NCBI RefSeq assembly: GCF_002288925.2
Contig: NW_022098050.1
Coordinates: 3,978,882-4,042,881, forward strand
Reading direction: 5' to 3'
Length of the DNA stretch: 64,000 nucleotides
Source of the DNA: Delphinapterus leucas
Taxonomy: Eukaryota > Chordata > Mammalia > Artiodactyla > Monodontidae
How positions within the stretch are numbered: the first letter of the stretch is position 1; the number at the start of each line of letters is the position of its first letter. The translations under genes were made by a program, and so were the position numbers. Shown here piece after piece: positions 22,336 to 34,262 of the stretch. The notes beneath the pieces were generated by a model that was given only the letters and a program-made list of their open reading frames with translations, was not told where the DNA came from and searched no databases.

Positions 22336-23386
22336 ATTCCCCAACTTCTATCTCGAAAAATCAAAGGTGAGTTTGTGATTTATTATCAAACTGGAGCTAA
22401 TGATTAAAAACCCCTCCCAGGCTGAAGTCTGGGGAGGAGGGATTCTGCCTGTGTTCACTAGGAGGAGGAAGGGGATAAATTTCTCATTTACAGAAATGCA
22501 CCTAAACTGTGGAAAACTTTCCACTCTTGTCTGAGAACTGCCTAACGCCTCGGTTCTCCACTCTCTGCCTCTCCTCCTGCTACTTTCCTTACCTCTATTG
22601 AACACTCAGAAGAGACCGAAGTGGCCTTACGTTGAAATTCTGGCCCCCAAAGCAGACTTCAGACACGGGCATCATCTTGCTTTTGGGACTGTGCAATACA
22701 ACCACATCCGACACTCACCTCTACAGACGGCCTCTCTTTTGAACACTCTGGGCAATGCACATGTCCTATCACACCAAATTCTCTGGGATTTCAAGTGTTG
22801 GGCCCTGAAAGCAGTCCCAAGCCTGGTGTTTCTCTGCTCTTTCATTGATAGGAGATCACTGTTGCAGCAAAGCTTTCGAGCCAGGAAATCCCATTGTCAG
22901 GCCATCTGGCTGGGCACATGAGCTTCCTGCACAATGGCCTGTGACTGATCTTCACTTTGCACCACCAGCAGCCTTTTCCACTTCACACCTGCCAACAAGG
23001 CAGCCTAGGGGGTGGCTTGGGAAGTAGCAAAAGGCGAAAAGGCAGCAGGCTGAGCCTGCTGTCCCAGCTCTCCTCTTTTTCCCACCCCTGGTGACTTGCA
23101 TTTTCTTCCAGACAGCTGCCAGTTTGGTCTTCCAGCTACCCTCAAGAATGGAAGTGTACAGCTTGGAGCAAGGGCAACTTCTCTGCATGTCAGAGGTGAG
23201 GGGAAATGAAAATGATTCTGGGACTAAGTGCCACCTCTCTGAGAAGTAACACAACCATGTGGCATGTAAGTGGAGGACGGGTGTGATTTGGGGGTGGGAG
23301 AGGGTCCAATCGAAAGTCAACAAAATCCAATTATTCCTCCCTCAACTTTACACTCTCTCTTGTTTTCCTAATCTGTGTATTATCTG

Positions 23387-23390
<4 letters not shown>
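22335..23390. other. Unique sequence, no supported gene
   Basis: Short open frames on both strands lack recognisable domains. No transposon is identified. GC content is higher than in neighbouring blocks, but there is no CpG island. Confidence 0.4.

Positions 23391-23476
<86 letters not shown>
23391..23476. repeat. Compound microsatellite (CA)17(CT)26
   Basis: A pure CA tract (23391-23424) passes directly into a pure CT tract (23425-23476) with no interruption. Open frames on either strand here are artefacts. Confidence 0.97.
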
Positions 23477-23479
<3 letters not shown>

Positions 23480-24925
23480 GGGGCAGGAATTCTTTCCACA
23501 GTACCCCTTGTTGATGGCCATTCAGACCCTGTTTAAGTGCTTCCAATGATGGGCATCTCATTTTCTTGTGAGGTTGCTTCTTACAGCCCACTATACAAAT
23601 CTCCCGGATGCCTGCTTGTAGGCAATAGGTTTAATGTCGTGAGCTCAGCCAACCCAGCCTCTCTGAGGAGCACAGGATTGGACTAAAAAGGCTTTGACCC
23701 TTAAGATGAAGTGGTAAACCTAGTTGTCCTCCAGGCCCACCACTGGCCTCGGATAGCTGTTAATTCTTCGGGAGCCTAATACTATAGCCTTCGGGTGTTT
23801 CATGTAAACAACTCTGTCGTGCTTTAAATTCTGTTACAACCATATTTGCTTCTCGTTTTTGCTGAAAGTGGTGTTCTCCTGGTATTTCTTCGGGTCCAAG
23901 TGGCCCAGGTGGAAAATCTTGAAGAAACTGAATAAGAGGTGCATTTTCAAATGAAATGAAGGCAGATGGAAGCTGGAGTCATACAAAGGCCATTCGAGTT
24001 GGATTTTCCTAGAGAGACTTCAAGACTATAATACCGATTTGCCATGTTTTATGTTTAATTTTCCTCAGGCATTTGTTTTGCTCCACTCGCCTCTAGGCTA
24101 TCTCAGCTGTTTTTCACTGATGGTTCTGAGGACATTTCTGCTGCAAGAATTTGTCAGCTAGAACTCTTTCCAAGTGTCAAAAAACCCAACTCCAACTGTC
24201 TTAAGGGAAAATTCAAGAAAGTACTGGTTTACCTAATGGAGAAGTTCAGCGTGGAGGCTGGCTTTAGGTAAAGCTTGATTCAGAGGCTCCAGTGCTGTCA
24301 CCAAGATGCATTTCTCTCCATCCGGAGACTCGGCCTCCCTCTTCTCCATCCATTGGCTTGCTTCTCAGATTTCACAAGGTAGCAGGGCACTGGCAGTGGC
24401 TTCCCATTATTTTCTCAGTTCCAAATCTTGCTAGTCCAATCAGAGGGACGCTTGAGACTTTGATAGGAGCTCCCAGCAAGTGACTCCCTCTCTCTTTCTC
24501 TTTTCTACACCCTGATGTGAGAGGCTGAGCCCACCCAGACCATTTGGACTTAGGCTTGACGGAGGGATCTATGTCCAAGCATATCTGGGTCTTTGCTGGA
24601 AGAGGGGATAACAGATACTGGGAGGCAGATTGAACATGTCTGTAGCAGGGGCAGCTATCAGTTTTCTTCTGGGGTGATTCTGCCCCCTCAGCGTGACTCA
24701 TATATACATATACATAGGAAACAGCTAGCACCGGAAGCTGCAGCTTCAAACACAAGAAGGATACATCAGGAGCTTTCTTGGAATAAAATACCAAGGAGAG
24801 TTTTGAAATCAGTGCCAATACAAGGAGGGTGATAGAGGAAATTCCACTCTGGGTGGTGGGAGAGGAGGAAAATGAGGAGAATCAGAGGACACAGTGTGAA
24901 AGTGGTTTGGCCACAGTATCCTCCA
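23477..24925. other. Unique sequence, no supported gene
   Basis: No repeat family is recognised, which is unusual for this window. The 23590-24240 part has scattered CpGs and could include a conserved noncoding element. A 148-codon minus-strand open frame (24372-24818) has no recognisable motif and is not called. Confidence 0.35.
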
Positions 24926-25235
24926 AAACTATATAATAGTGATAATAATAATAACAATAAGATTAACAGGAATACTTTGCAATAATGCACATTGAGCATA
25001 ATGCTGGATGATAGCCAGGTACTTTACATGTATTAACTCATTTCATCAGCATAACAACCCTGTGAAGTCAAAACAATTATTGTCATCATCGTCCCCATTT
25101 TACTGATGAGGAAATCAAAGCCCAGAGAAGTTAAGCAACATGCCCAAGATTGCAGAGCTAGTAAGTGGCACGACTAGGATTCCAACTCTGATAGCTCTTA
25201 ACACCCACATTATAGTGCCCCCAATGAAGACACAG
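24926..25235 (-). mobile_element. MIR SINE, minus orientation
   Basis: TTTACATGTATTAACTCATTT, CATCATCGTCCCCATTTTAC, GATGAGGAAATCAAAGCCCA, TTAAGCAACATGCCCAAGAT and GAGCTAGTAAGTGGCACGAC give the standard reverse MIR order. A small (TAA)n patch precedes it. Confidence 0.85.
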
Positions 25236-25474
25236 AAATAGCAATATCCTGGTGGCTCCAGGGACAGGAATATGGCTGAAGGAGTGGCTGAGCCATTCTC
25301 TAGAGCTGGCAGCCCAGCGGACTTAGGACAGAAGAACGAAAGAAGGAAACTTCATTTCTTCACAACAGGGGTAAAAAGAAGGTGATTACACCCCATACAA
25401 CACAGTAAAGTATCAAGGTTGCTGTATAATAGGTGAAGTGTCAGGGAGTGCAGGGAGTGGATTAGCTCTCAGTG

Positions 25475-25640
25475 TTTTGCCAGGCTAACCACTAACTTAC
25501 AGTGTGACTGTGGGCAAGTCAGTTAACCTCTCTGTTCCTCAGTTCCCTCTTCTGTGAAATAAGGACGACTGTGCCTTGCCTCCCTTGTATCATTATGGAG
25601 ATGAGACAAGTTAATGTGAGATGAAACACTTTGTATAGAG
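25475..25640 (+). mobile_element. MIR SINE
   Basis: TGTGACTGTGGGCAAGTCAG, TTAACCTCTCTGTTCCTCAG, TGTGAAATAAGGACGACTG and GATGAGACAAGTTAATGTGA match MIR in forward orientation. The 5' part is truncated. Confidence 0.8.
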
Positions 25641-26058
25641 AACTCCCATTCATAATTATGCTTTCTATAGGCACTTAAAAGCTTACTTGCAATAATTTAT
25701 GGCATTGTCATTGAGGTACTTTTATTAAAGAAAAAGCTGTTTTTCTAAAGAGTATTATACAGCATCTTCTAGACATAACTTACATTTTAAAAATTACATA
25801 TTCAATGTAGGTAATTTAAAAAACAAAAATGAATGTAAAAAGAAAATAATAAAATTGCCCGGAAAAATCTACTCAACATTTTGGTTAATATTTTTTTCAG
25901 TTCATTTTCTGTGCCTATCTATGCTTTTTTTTTAACCTAATAATGTTTCAGTTTAATATTTTATCTTACATACATACACTGCCTTTACTCTTTTACAACC
26001 CACTTTTTTTCCATTTAATTTATTAAGAATATATTTACTTATCATAAATCTTGTACAA

Positions 26059-26318
26059 CAGTGACTTCTAAATGTTTTGACCATGATCCATAGTAAAAAA
26101 TACATTTACCTTGCTACTCAGTAAACACACACAGACATGCACACACTCGTACATATAATTGCCTGATACTTGCCATTAGTGTATATGGTGTACTTTGATA
26201 TTTTCTATTCCATATTAAAATGAAATAGTATAGAATAGATAGAATACACTATTTCATGATTTTCTAATAGATTATATGACCCACATATAGATAATAATTT
26301 GTAGTTTGAAAAATACTA
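26059..26318. mobile_element. Old hAT-like DNA transposon remnant
   Basis: The start CAGTGACTTCTAAATGTTTTG and end GTAGTTTGAAAAATACTAG are imperfect inverted repeats. The core (GACCATGATCCATAGTAAAAA, GTGTACTTTGATATTTTCTA) is of a well-known mammalian DNA-element type. Family name not certain. Confidence 0.55.
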
Positions 26319-26404
26319 GGATTTGTGGAGATATACCATAATTATTTAACAGATCTCCCATTGTTGAACTTTTATATTTTTTCTAATAACTTGCCATTCA
26401 TTCT

Positions 26405-26905
26405 TTTGTTCATTAAATTGTTCAGGAAATATGTATGGAGTGCCTACTATGCACCAGGCACTGTTCTAGGTGCTGGGAACACAGTGGCGAACTAGACAGA
26501 TGAGGTCCCCATGTTACTGCACTTACAATCTATGGGGGCCAGGGAAACAGGCAATACACATATCTACAGACCAGAAAACACCAAGATAATGTGATGGGGA
26601 GTGACGGAGTAGGAGGTATTTTAGGTGATGGTCAGGAAAGTCCTCTCAGAGTGGTGGCATTTAAGCTGGTATTTCAGTACCAAGAAGACATTGTTGAACT
26701 GCATCTTGAGAAGATCTGGGGTAAGAGAATCTAGGCTGGGAGGACAGCTAGCAGAAAGAGCCTAAGGTGGTCAAGAGCCTGGCATGTTTCAGAGTCAGGG
26801 GGACGGCCAGTGTAACCCCAGAAAAGTGAGCGAGGTGGAAGAGGGAGGGTGACAGATGATGAGGTTGGCAGGGGTCTGATCATCCAGGACCTTCTATTGC
26901 AAATA
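26405..26905 (-). mobile_element. L2 LINE 3' part, minus orientation
   Basis: TTCAGGAAATATGTATGGAG, CTACTATGCACCAGGCACTG, TTCTAGGTGCTGGGAACACA, GTCAGGAAAGTCCTCTCAGA and GGTCTGATCATCCAGGACCT are the reverse of the L2 3' region, in proper order over about 500 bases. It is the same part of L2 as 11450-13000. Confidence 0.75.
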
Positions 26906-27154
26906 TGCTCCATCTTTGTTTACATCACAGGTATGTCTTGAGGGAAAAGCTTGAGAAGCATCTTGACTAGCAACAGCTGTGAGCAGGGAACATTGGGTGG
27001 TAGGGAGACTGAGAGAGTGACATGTTTTTCTGAAGGAAGGCTTCTGTGCTAAAGAAGATCCAAGTTCTGTTGGAGGAGCATGGCCCTGGCACAGCACCTT
27101 GTTCTGTCCCAAGTAGATCTTTTATGGGGGATTTTAATCTCCCAGAAAAGAGGA

Positions 27155-27240
27155 TCTTTGTCTAATTCACTTCCATGTCCTCAGCACCTAGCACAATGCT
27201 TGACCCGTAGCCGGTGTTCAATAAATGTCTGTGAGGCAAA
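27155..27240 (+). mobile_element. L2 3' terminus
   Basis: CTTCCATGTCCTCAGCACCT, AGCACAATGCTTGACCCGTA and GTTCAATAAATGTCTGTGAG match the last 85 bases of L2 (or the related MIR3 tail). Confidence 0.65.
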
Positions 27241-28190
27241 CAAGTGAATAAATGGACATCTCTCACCCCCAGGCCCATCAGCAAAGGACAGAGGTAATTC
27301 ATGACAAATTTACATTTTCTCAAGTGTGACCCGCTAGCCTCATGCTAACAGAGGAGAAAGGCCCTCCATGTAGTGAAGGGAGAGTATTTCTTTAGCTCCT
27401 CTCTGGTGAAGTCACAGCTAATCTCTCAGAAGACATTATTTATTTTACTTGGCCTTTTTTTTTTTTTTAAATGAAATGGCATGACGACTCACCAGCTGCT
27501 TTTTGCAATGAAAAAAGATAACACATTGCAACTGCCAGAAACAGATGTTGAAGAGGCCTAGAGAATCTGATTTTCCCACATCAGGGACCCTGTTGTGTAT
27601 TGAAATAAATTGACAAGGTTATTGGAAGCTAGACTGTTGGTTTCTTTGAGGTCGCTGACTCATTGTGTTGAAGAAGGGGTGGTGGGAAACTCCAGCAAAA
27701 CGGACGGGCACTGGAGGAGCTGCCAAAGGCAGCCCTTTGTCTGCCAGGGGCTCCTGCTGCTTTGGTGCTGACTGGCTCCATATAACACAGCCTTCTCCTG
27801 CCCTGCTTGCTCATCACCATCATCAATCCATGCCCTGGGTAAACATGAATGAGGCAAACAGAGACATTTTATTCTGGTGGTTAATGAAGGCCTCCCTTAA
27901 CTGTCTTCCAATTTCAGAGTAAATGGCCTAGACCCCATTCTTTGGAATACAGAAACCATTCCAGGAATCAGTGCAGGGCAGAATATGATGAGTATAGGGG
28001 GAGATCTCTGAGAGGTCAACATAATACCTCCCTAAGGAATTTGAAGCAGACCACCCTAAGGGTGGTCACTGGGTTAGAAAACTGCTTTGGTCCTCATTGA
28101 AATAATTTTCCTCCTGGAAAATAAAAAGGCAGCCTGTCTATGTGGGGAGGCTTTCCGTCTCTTTTAGCAAAATTTTCCTCTATCATTTTT
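27241..28190. other. Unique sequence, no supported gene
   Basis: No recognised repeats apart from a T run near 27459. Overlapping open frames at 27629-27922 on both strands show no domain. No exon can be supported. Confidence 0.4.
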
Positions 28191-28198
28191 TGAGCTCT

Positions 28199-28270
28199 CT
28201 TTTTTTTATTGAAGTATAGTTGATTTACAATGTTGTATTAGTTTCAGGTGTACAGCAAAGTGATTTAGTT

Positions 28271-28308
<38 letters not shown>

Positions 28309-28767
28309 AGATATATATGTTCTTTTTCAGATTCTTTTCCCTTATAGGATATTACAAAATATTGAGTATACTTCCCTGTGCTATGCAGTAGGTCCTTGTT
28401 GTTTATTAATTTTATATATATCAGTGTGTATATGTTAATACCCTCCTCTTAATTTATCCCTCCCCCACCTTCCCCTTTGGTAACCATAAGTTTATTTTCT
28501 ATGTCTGGGTCTATTTCTGTTTTGTAAATAAGTTCATTTGTATCTTTTCAGATTCCACATATAAGTGACATCATATGATATTTGCCTTTCTCTGTCTGGC
28601 TTGCTTCGCTTACTATGATAATCTCTAGGTCCACCCATGTTGCTGCAAATGGCAATGTTTCATTCTTTTTCGTGACTGAGTAATAGTCCATTGTGTATAT
28701 ACCCCACATCATTTTAATCTATTCATCTGTCGATGGACATTTAGGTTGCTTCCATTGTCTTGGCTAC
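28199..28767 (-). mobile_element. L1 3' end, minus orientation, with (AT)n tract
   Basis: Starting with the T-run of the tail, TTGAAGTATAGTTGATTTAC, GTACAGCAAAGTGATTTAG and CTATTCATCTGTCGATGG are the reverse of a cetartiodactyl L1 3' UTR and ORF2 end. An 8-base TGAGCTCT flank occurs on both sides (28191-28198, 28768-28775). It sits against an older L1 fragment and includes an (AT)n run at about 28275-28304. Confidence 0.88.
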
Positions 28768-28775
28768 TGAGCTCT

Positions 28776-29375
28776 TTGTTGAAGCAAAGTATTCATACAG
28801 GAAATGCACAAATCCTAAGTGTACAACTTGATGGATTTGTATAAAGTCAACACACTGATGAAACCAGCACCCAGATCATGAAACAGAACATGACCAGCAC
28901 TCTAGAAGACCCCCCTCCTGCCCTCTTCCAGGCATCTCCCCCACCAAAGGTAACCACTGCTTTGTCTTTAAACACAGTAGATCCATTCTGTCTGTTTTAA
29001 AACATAATGTAAATGGAATCTTGTAGTATACACTCTTTCGTGTCTGGCTTCTTTGGCTCAACATCATGTTTGTGAAATTCATCCATACTTTTATATATAG
29101 GCATAGTTCAATTATTCCCACTGACATGTAGTCATCCATTGTGTGCATCTACCATAGTTTATTTTTCCTTTCTACTTTTGATGGGCATTTAGGGAGTTTG
29201 CACTTTTTTACTATTACAGCCAGTGCTGCTTTAAATGCACCCATTTCTGTTGGGTATATTCCTAGGAGCGGAATTGCTGATTTGCTTATATCCCACTTTA
29301 GTAGATGCTGCCGAACAGTTCTCCAAGGTGGTTGCACCAATTTCCACTCCTATTAGCAGTGCAGGAGAGCTCTGG
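28776..29375 (-). mobile_element. Older L1 fragment, minus orientation
   Basis: CAACTTGATGGATTTGTATA, CACCCAGATCATGAAACAGA, GGTAACCACTGCTTTGTC, TGTCTGGCTTCTTTGGCTCA and AGGAGCGGAATTGCTGATTT mark an old L1M-type 3' region in reverse. A minus-strand frame at 29149-29340 keeps [11 protein letters not shown], a decayed version of the ORF2 motif [11 protein letters not shown]. Confidence 0.75.
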
Positions 29376-29799
29376 CCTCTGTCATTTTGCTATCATCCCT
29401 CCCTTCCCCCCTACCTTGAGTAACTTCCAGCTGCTGCCACTGTGAGTATCTGAAAGTGTGGTTTGACAGGACTTCACTTGAAAAAGGCTGTGCTCTGGAG
29501 CAGTTTTGCCTACTCTGTCTTAAGTGGATACTTCCTGTAGCCACTGCAGTGCATACTGCTCAGCATCTGCTCAAGTATGAAATTAACTTTACATAATGCT
29601 GGCTGGGATTGGAGGGGGGTGAAACTAGAGGAAACCATTCTGGCTATTGAGATTTGTTTTTCAGGATTATAGTTTCAAAGTGTCCCTGATTCCCCGGATA
29701 TTAAAGCTTATAGAAGGAATGAATGAAAGCTAAACTTACTTTCTGAAAAGGAAGATAAGCAAGTATTAAGGAGAGTTATGAAAATCAGTCTGAATTGTA

Positions 29800-30025
29800 A
29801 TTGGAGTTGGACTGCATGGGTTCAGATTCTGGCTCCATCACTTGCTGTATGACATTAAGCAAATTACTTAACACGTCTGTGTCTCAGTTGCCTTGGCTGC
29901 CAAGAGAAGGTATTAGCAACATCTACCTCATAGGGGTAGATTTGTGAGGGCTGAATCTGGGACTACATGTGAAGCACTTAGAAGAACTCCTGGCATGTGG
30001 TATGTGCCATGTGAGTGTTAGCTGT
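29800..30025 (+). mobile_element. MIR SINE
   Basis: GGACTGCATGGGTTCAGATT, CTGGCTCCATCACTTGCTGT, TTAAGCAAATTACTTAACAC and TGTGTCTCAGTTGCCTTGG are the normal MIR order. Also seen are CTCATAGGGGTAGATTTG and a GAACTCCTGGCATGTGG end. Confidence 0.85.
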
Positions 30026-30044
30026 ATTCCTACCTATCTTAAGT

Positions 30045-30480
30045 CTTGAACCCTAGAAGCAGTGCCTGAGAAGAAGATTCTTGTTTAAGTGCAAATGAGG
30101 GAGTATACTCTGGAGAAAGGAAGGTCAAGAAGCAGGACAGGACAGGGGAAGGACCTAAGCAAGGATGTGGTACACCATAGGATACACTAAAGCTGGAGTC
30201 CAGCTTTAGTGTATCCTATGGTGGCTCTTGGAGCATAAATGGCACCAGAGTTGCCCCACCTTGAAACAAGGGGTTTGGCTTTTTATACCCCCATTGCGGT
30301 CTGTCATTGGCTGTGGGCTGCAGGGGGTGGAGAACTCTTGGACTGGGGACTCTGCTCCTGTTAGCTGAGGCCAATCCTCCAGAAAAGGGGACAGCTGTGG
30401 GCTCTTAGCAGCCAACAGCTCACAGCAGCTGAGGGCTGGGTGCACCTGCCAAAAAGCGGATCTCAGTGGGGACACCAAGA
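30045..30480 (-). mobile_element. LTR-like element, minus orientation, containing a palindrome
   Basis: AGAAGCAGTGCCTGAGAAG...GTTTAAGTGCAAATGAGGGAG corresponds, on the minus strand, to the end of the LTR-like elements at 9970 and 12126. The block also carries TTTTATACCCCC. Assignment is tentative. The striking inverted repeat at 30173-30223 lies inside it. Confidence 0.35.
30173..30223. repeat. 51-bp near-perfect palindrome (25-bp arms, 1-bp centre)
   Basis: The left arm 30173-30197 (starting CACCATAGGATACAC) is the exact reverse complement of the right arm 30199-30223 (ending GTATCCTATGGTG), separated by a single G at 30198. There are no mismatches in 25 pairs. The pairing stops just outside. 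Such perfect, almost spacer-free hairpins are unusual in mammalian DNA. Confidence 0.97.
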
Positions 30481-32290
30481 CAGTCTGTTGTTCCTCACCA
30501 GGCTTTTATCTGTAGTCAAGACAGAACAGCCACAAGACCAGTGAGTCTAAAGAAAGTCTTTCAGAGGTAAGGCAGGTTAGCTTCCTGGACATTCTTTGTC
30601 AGGAACAAGATGTCCACGGGCACCCCAAACTCTAGTAGTCTGTGCCCTCATGAGTGATGAGCATGTGAGTGTACGCACTGCCACACGAGTAGCTGCCTTG
30701 GCACAGGCTTAAAGCATTAAGGCTTCCCTTGTAATCCTGGCCCTTCCACTCAGCTGGTCCCTCCCTTAGCCCTCCCTCTCAGGACACTCACCTTTCCAGG
30801 CCACCACTTTGAGTTTTTCTCTGCCTTCTGGCCCTCTCTGTCCCTGTGGGAGAAATGAAAAGAAATATACAGAGGGCATCATCTATTTGAGACCCGCTGG
30901 ATCTGTGGTGCTTCGTAGTGAAATGTCGTCATACCAACAGCTCATGACTTAATCAGCATTTAGATAATCCGCCCTTCTCTGTGGGAGATGGAAGCAAATG
31001 ACCTGTGCCAGGTGTGTGTTTGGTTTCTAGAAAGTGGCTCTGTCGGCCATGGTTCTCTCAGGAGTCACATTTCCACTCACACAGGACAAAGCAACATCAA
31101 AGCAAGATGAGTCACCGTGTGGACAAATGGGAAGCCGCTTACTTTCCTGACTCTGCACCCAGGGAATGTAGGAGTAGCCTGTGAACACCCTGGTGCTGAT
31201 GGGCGTGGGGTTTAAAGTACATGAGAGCCAGTCTCACGCTAACATATGCGTTTCTTCATTTCAATCAAACGAACTGGGAGAGTTGCACCTTGCCTGCCTG
31301 GGAAGTAAAATCTAGGAAAGGAAGACAGAAGGTACAGCAGCACTAAACTGAAATCTGCAACATACACCATTTCTAAGCACTGGTTTGTTAGATAGTAAGT
31401 AGCTCCTTCCTTCCTTCCTTCCTTCCTTCAACTGGTATTTAGCAAGTATCCTCTATGTGCCAGTTTCTGTGCTCCATGATGCATCTATCAAGGAAATCAG
31501 CCATACATACACACACAAAATCTGTAATTGTGATGAGTGTTAAAAAGCCAAACCCAGCCAAAATTGGGAGCTCTAGCACATCGTTCACTACTACCAGGAG
31601 CAGAGTTGGGAAGTTTTTCTAGCATAGGGACAGCTGCTTCTGACACACACGAAGCCCATGGGCCAAATGGAAGGCCAAACCTGGAAAGAAAATTAGATTT
31701 TGCATTCTAATGCTTTGGATGTAAGGAATGACCACACAAATGCCTGCCAGTTCATTTATACATTCATGTGACATATATCTGAACACCTCCAGGATATACC
31801 AGCTAGACTCATTTCTGATTCCTCAAGATTATTTTCATAATCTATGTAGTGGCATCATTCCTCTCTTCTATCCTTCTGGGGACTGCTCTGCTCAGATACA
31901 CCAGAAGACCAGCTGGGTAGGTGAGAAGTTAAAAGGAAAGCCTGATGGAAACCTGAAATGATTCCGTCAAGAAAAATTGCTACTTTTGGTTCCTAAACCT
32001 TTCCCCCAGGGACGTTTTAAAGCAGGTAGTGAATTTTCATGTGCTAAGCAGGAGGTTTTGTTTACGCCTCTACCCCTGAGGAACAACAGGAGCGCTCACC
32101 AATGTTCCGTGTGATTGTTGGTCACTACGTGACTCAGTGGTCAAAACAAAACCCGTGGGACCTAACTCCTGAGGCCTGTGCTTCCCCATCAGCTGTAACT
32201 TCCTCATTACTTTTTATGGCTGGTGAATTTGGCTCTTTAGAATGGCATCCAGTGAAGCTAGTGCAGCCATGGGTTCAGCATTAGAATTAA
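30481..32290. other. Mostly unique sequence with small repeats
   Basis: A (TTCC)n stretch lies at 31405-31428 and a short L2/MIR-like piece at about 31428-31480. The remaining sequence is unrecognised, and short open frames have no domain. Confidence 0.4.
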
Positions 32291-32380
32291 ATGGAGATAA
32301 TGCAGGTGAGATAGGCAGTGCGATATACTGGCATACCAGCAGGAAGAGCAGCAAGAGCAATAGTAGGAGTAGGAGTAGGA

Positions 32381-32470
32381 GGGGACTTCCCTGGCGGTCC
32401 AGTGGGGGGCACGGGTTCGACCCCTGGTCGGGGAACGAAGATCCTGCATGCTGCGCGGCCAAAAAACCAA
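32381..32470 (+). mobile_element. CHR-1-type SINE, short copy
   Basis: GGGGACTTCCCTGGCGGTCC, CACGGGTTCGACCCCTGGTC, GGGGAACGAAGATCCTGCAT and GCGCGGCCAAAAAACC mark a short tRNA-derived SINE. AGTAGGAG-rich sequence occurs on both sides, a likely target duplication within a GGAGTA-repeat patch (32340-32380). Confidence 0.85.
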
Positions 32471-32489
32471 AAAGCAGTAGGAGCAGTAA

Positions 32490-32700
32490 CCGTTTATTGT
32501 ATGTGTCAAGCACTGTATTTAGCGCTTGTCTGGATTATCTCATTTAATTCTCTCAACAGTCCGAGGAGGTGGGTTCTGGCTTTATTCTCCAGTAAAGGTC
32601 AGTTAAGTTGCCCAGGGTCACAGCCATTTAAGTGGCAGACCCAGAGCTGGAAGCAAGGTCTGTCTAGCTGCAAAACCCATTCTCTTAATTATTTCAGTTG
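32490..32700 (-). mobile_element. MIR SINE, minus orientation
   Basis: GTCAAGCACTGTATTTAGCG, ATCTCATTTAATTCTCTCAA, GTTGCCCAGGGTCACAGCCA and TTTAAGTGGCAGACCCAGAG give reverse MIR order. The CHR SINE at 32381 lies just upstream of it. Confidence 0.8.
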
Positions 32701-32824
32701 ATCGTCTCTCAAGAAAGTGAGCTTTGGCATAAAAGAAAAATAAAACTGCCAGTTAAAGCTCTACAACTGTGGTGAGGCTATTTAAACGCTTTGTCCTTTG
32801 ATTTTCTTCTTTGGAAAATGCACA

Positions 32825-32905
32825 CAGCCCAGAGGGGTTGTGAGGATTAAGTGGATTAATTAATTTAAATTCTGGCACACAGTAGGCAGACAGTTCCCTT
32901 TCACT
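32825..32905 (+). mobile_element. MIR SINE fragment
   Basis: GGGTTGTGAGGATTAAGTGG and CTGGCACACAGTAGGCAG are typical of the 3' part of MIR. Confidence 0.55.
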
Positions 32906-33544
32906 CTGTGAAAGCCATTTGGATTCCACTGCAAGATGGAAATCAGGGAAGTGTTAGCTCATATTAAAGCTTTCCAGAGGGCTGAAAGTAACACTGCCCG
33001 AGTTTTCCCAGCTCAGTAAGGAGGCTAGAGAATATCGTAGCCCTCAGCTGAGTGCCTGCCTCTGAGTAAGCCCTGACCCCTGATCCTTCACAGGAAATGG
33101 TGGTGGGTGACTATTTCCATTAAATGGAGTAATTGATGTGAAAATAAGCTCATATATTGCTGTTTGAGGATTTAGACTGTAGTCATGTGATACTGTAGTT
33201 ACTTTGAGAGAAGAGAGCGAAAAAATGAAAACTATCAGCCAGTGAAAATGTTCACTTTTGATAAAAGAGCTCCTGGCAGTTTGAGATACTCCTTCCCTGA
33301 TAGATTGTTGAAGCTGCCAGAAAGCGAGCCCAGTGACCTCTCATCCCACCCCCGACCCCATCCGCAGTGGCACTCCCTAACTTGCCTTCCTGCCAGCTTG
33401 CCAAGCCAGGGCACAGCCAAATCCCAACAAACCTGCAGAGAGCTTCCTGCAACAGAGGCCACTTGGGGAGTGCTTGGTCAAGGCCTGGGTTTCAGTCATG
33501 GCTCTGCCTCAGGATCGGTGAAACTCCCATCAGTCTCACTGACT
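32906..33544. other. Unique sequence, no supported gene
   Basis: Overlapping open frames at 33235-33583 on both strands have no recognisable domain. No repeat is identified. Confidence 0.4.
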
Positions 33545-34065
33545 GTATTTAGCCTTTTCAAAGAACCAGCTTTGGCTTTGTAGAATTTCTCTATTTATGT
33601 AAATGTTTCTTGTGCTTGTCTTTATTCTTTCCTTCCTTCTACTTTCTTTGAGTTTAATTTGTTGTGTTTTCCCTTAGTTCTTGAGATGAATACTGAGATC
33701 ACTGACTTTCAGTCTTAATTTCTAAGTTATGAAATTGAGGGTATAAATGTCCCTGTAAGCATGGCTTTAGCTGCATCCCACAAGTTTTGCTATGCTATAT
33801 TTTCATTACCACTCAGTTCAAAGTATTTTCTAAGTTTTACTGTGATTTCTTCTTTTACCTAAAGGTTATTTAGAAGCATAATATTTAATTTCCAAATATT
33901 TGATGATTTTTTAGTTATGCCTATTTTAAAATTAATTTCTAGCTTAATTTACTGTGGTTAGGGAACATATTATAAGTGATTTCAATTGCTCAAAATTTGT
34001 GTTGATGTGTTCTATGGCCCAGCATGTTTAATTTTGATAAATATTTCATGCACACTTGAGATGTC

Positions 34066-34110
34066 TGTGTCTGTGTGTGTGTGTGTGAGAGAGAGAGAGA
34101 GGTGGGGGGG
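34066..34110. repeat. (TG)n(AG)n(G)n simple repeat
   Basis: TG units pass into AG units and then a G-rich run, all within the old L1. Confidence 0.85.
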
Positions 34111-34152
34111 GGACTTTATTTGTGTGGTTCAGATCTTCCATATTGTTCCTGA

Positions 34153-34262
34153 TTTTTTTTTTACATCTTTATTGGAGTATAATTGCTTTACAATGGTGTG
34201 TTAGTTTCTGCTTTATAACAAAGTGAATCAGTTATACATATACATAGGTTCCCATATCTCTT
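34153..34262 (-). mobile_element. Very short L1 3' end insertion, minus orientation
   Basis: The T-run then ACATCTTTATTGGAGTATAA and GTGTTAGTTTCTGCTTTATA are the reverse of a young L1 3' end, about 110 bases long. The same end opens the element at 63914. The surrounding old L1 sequence continues on both sides, so this is a nested, severely 5'-truncated insertion. Confidence 0.85.

Noticed and set aside
24372..24818. 148-codon minus-strand open frame
   Set aside because: No recognisable domain or family, and no splice or promoter context. Frames of this length arise by chance in GC-moderate intergenic DNA.
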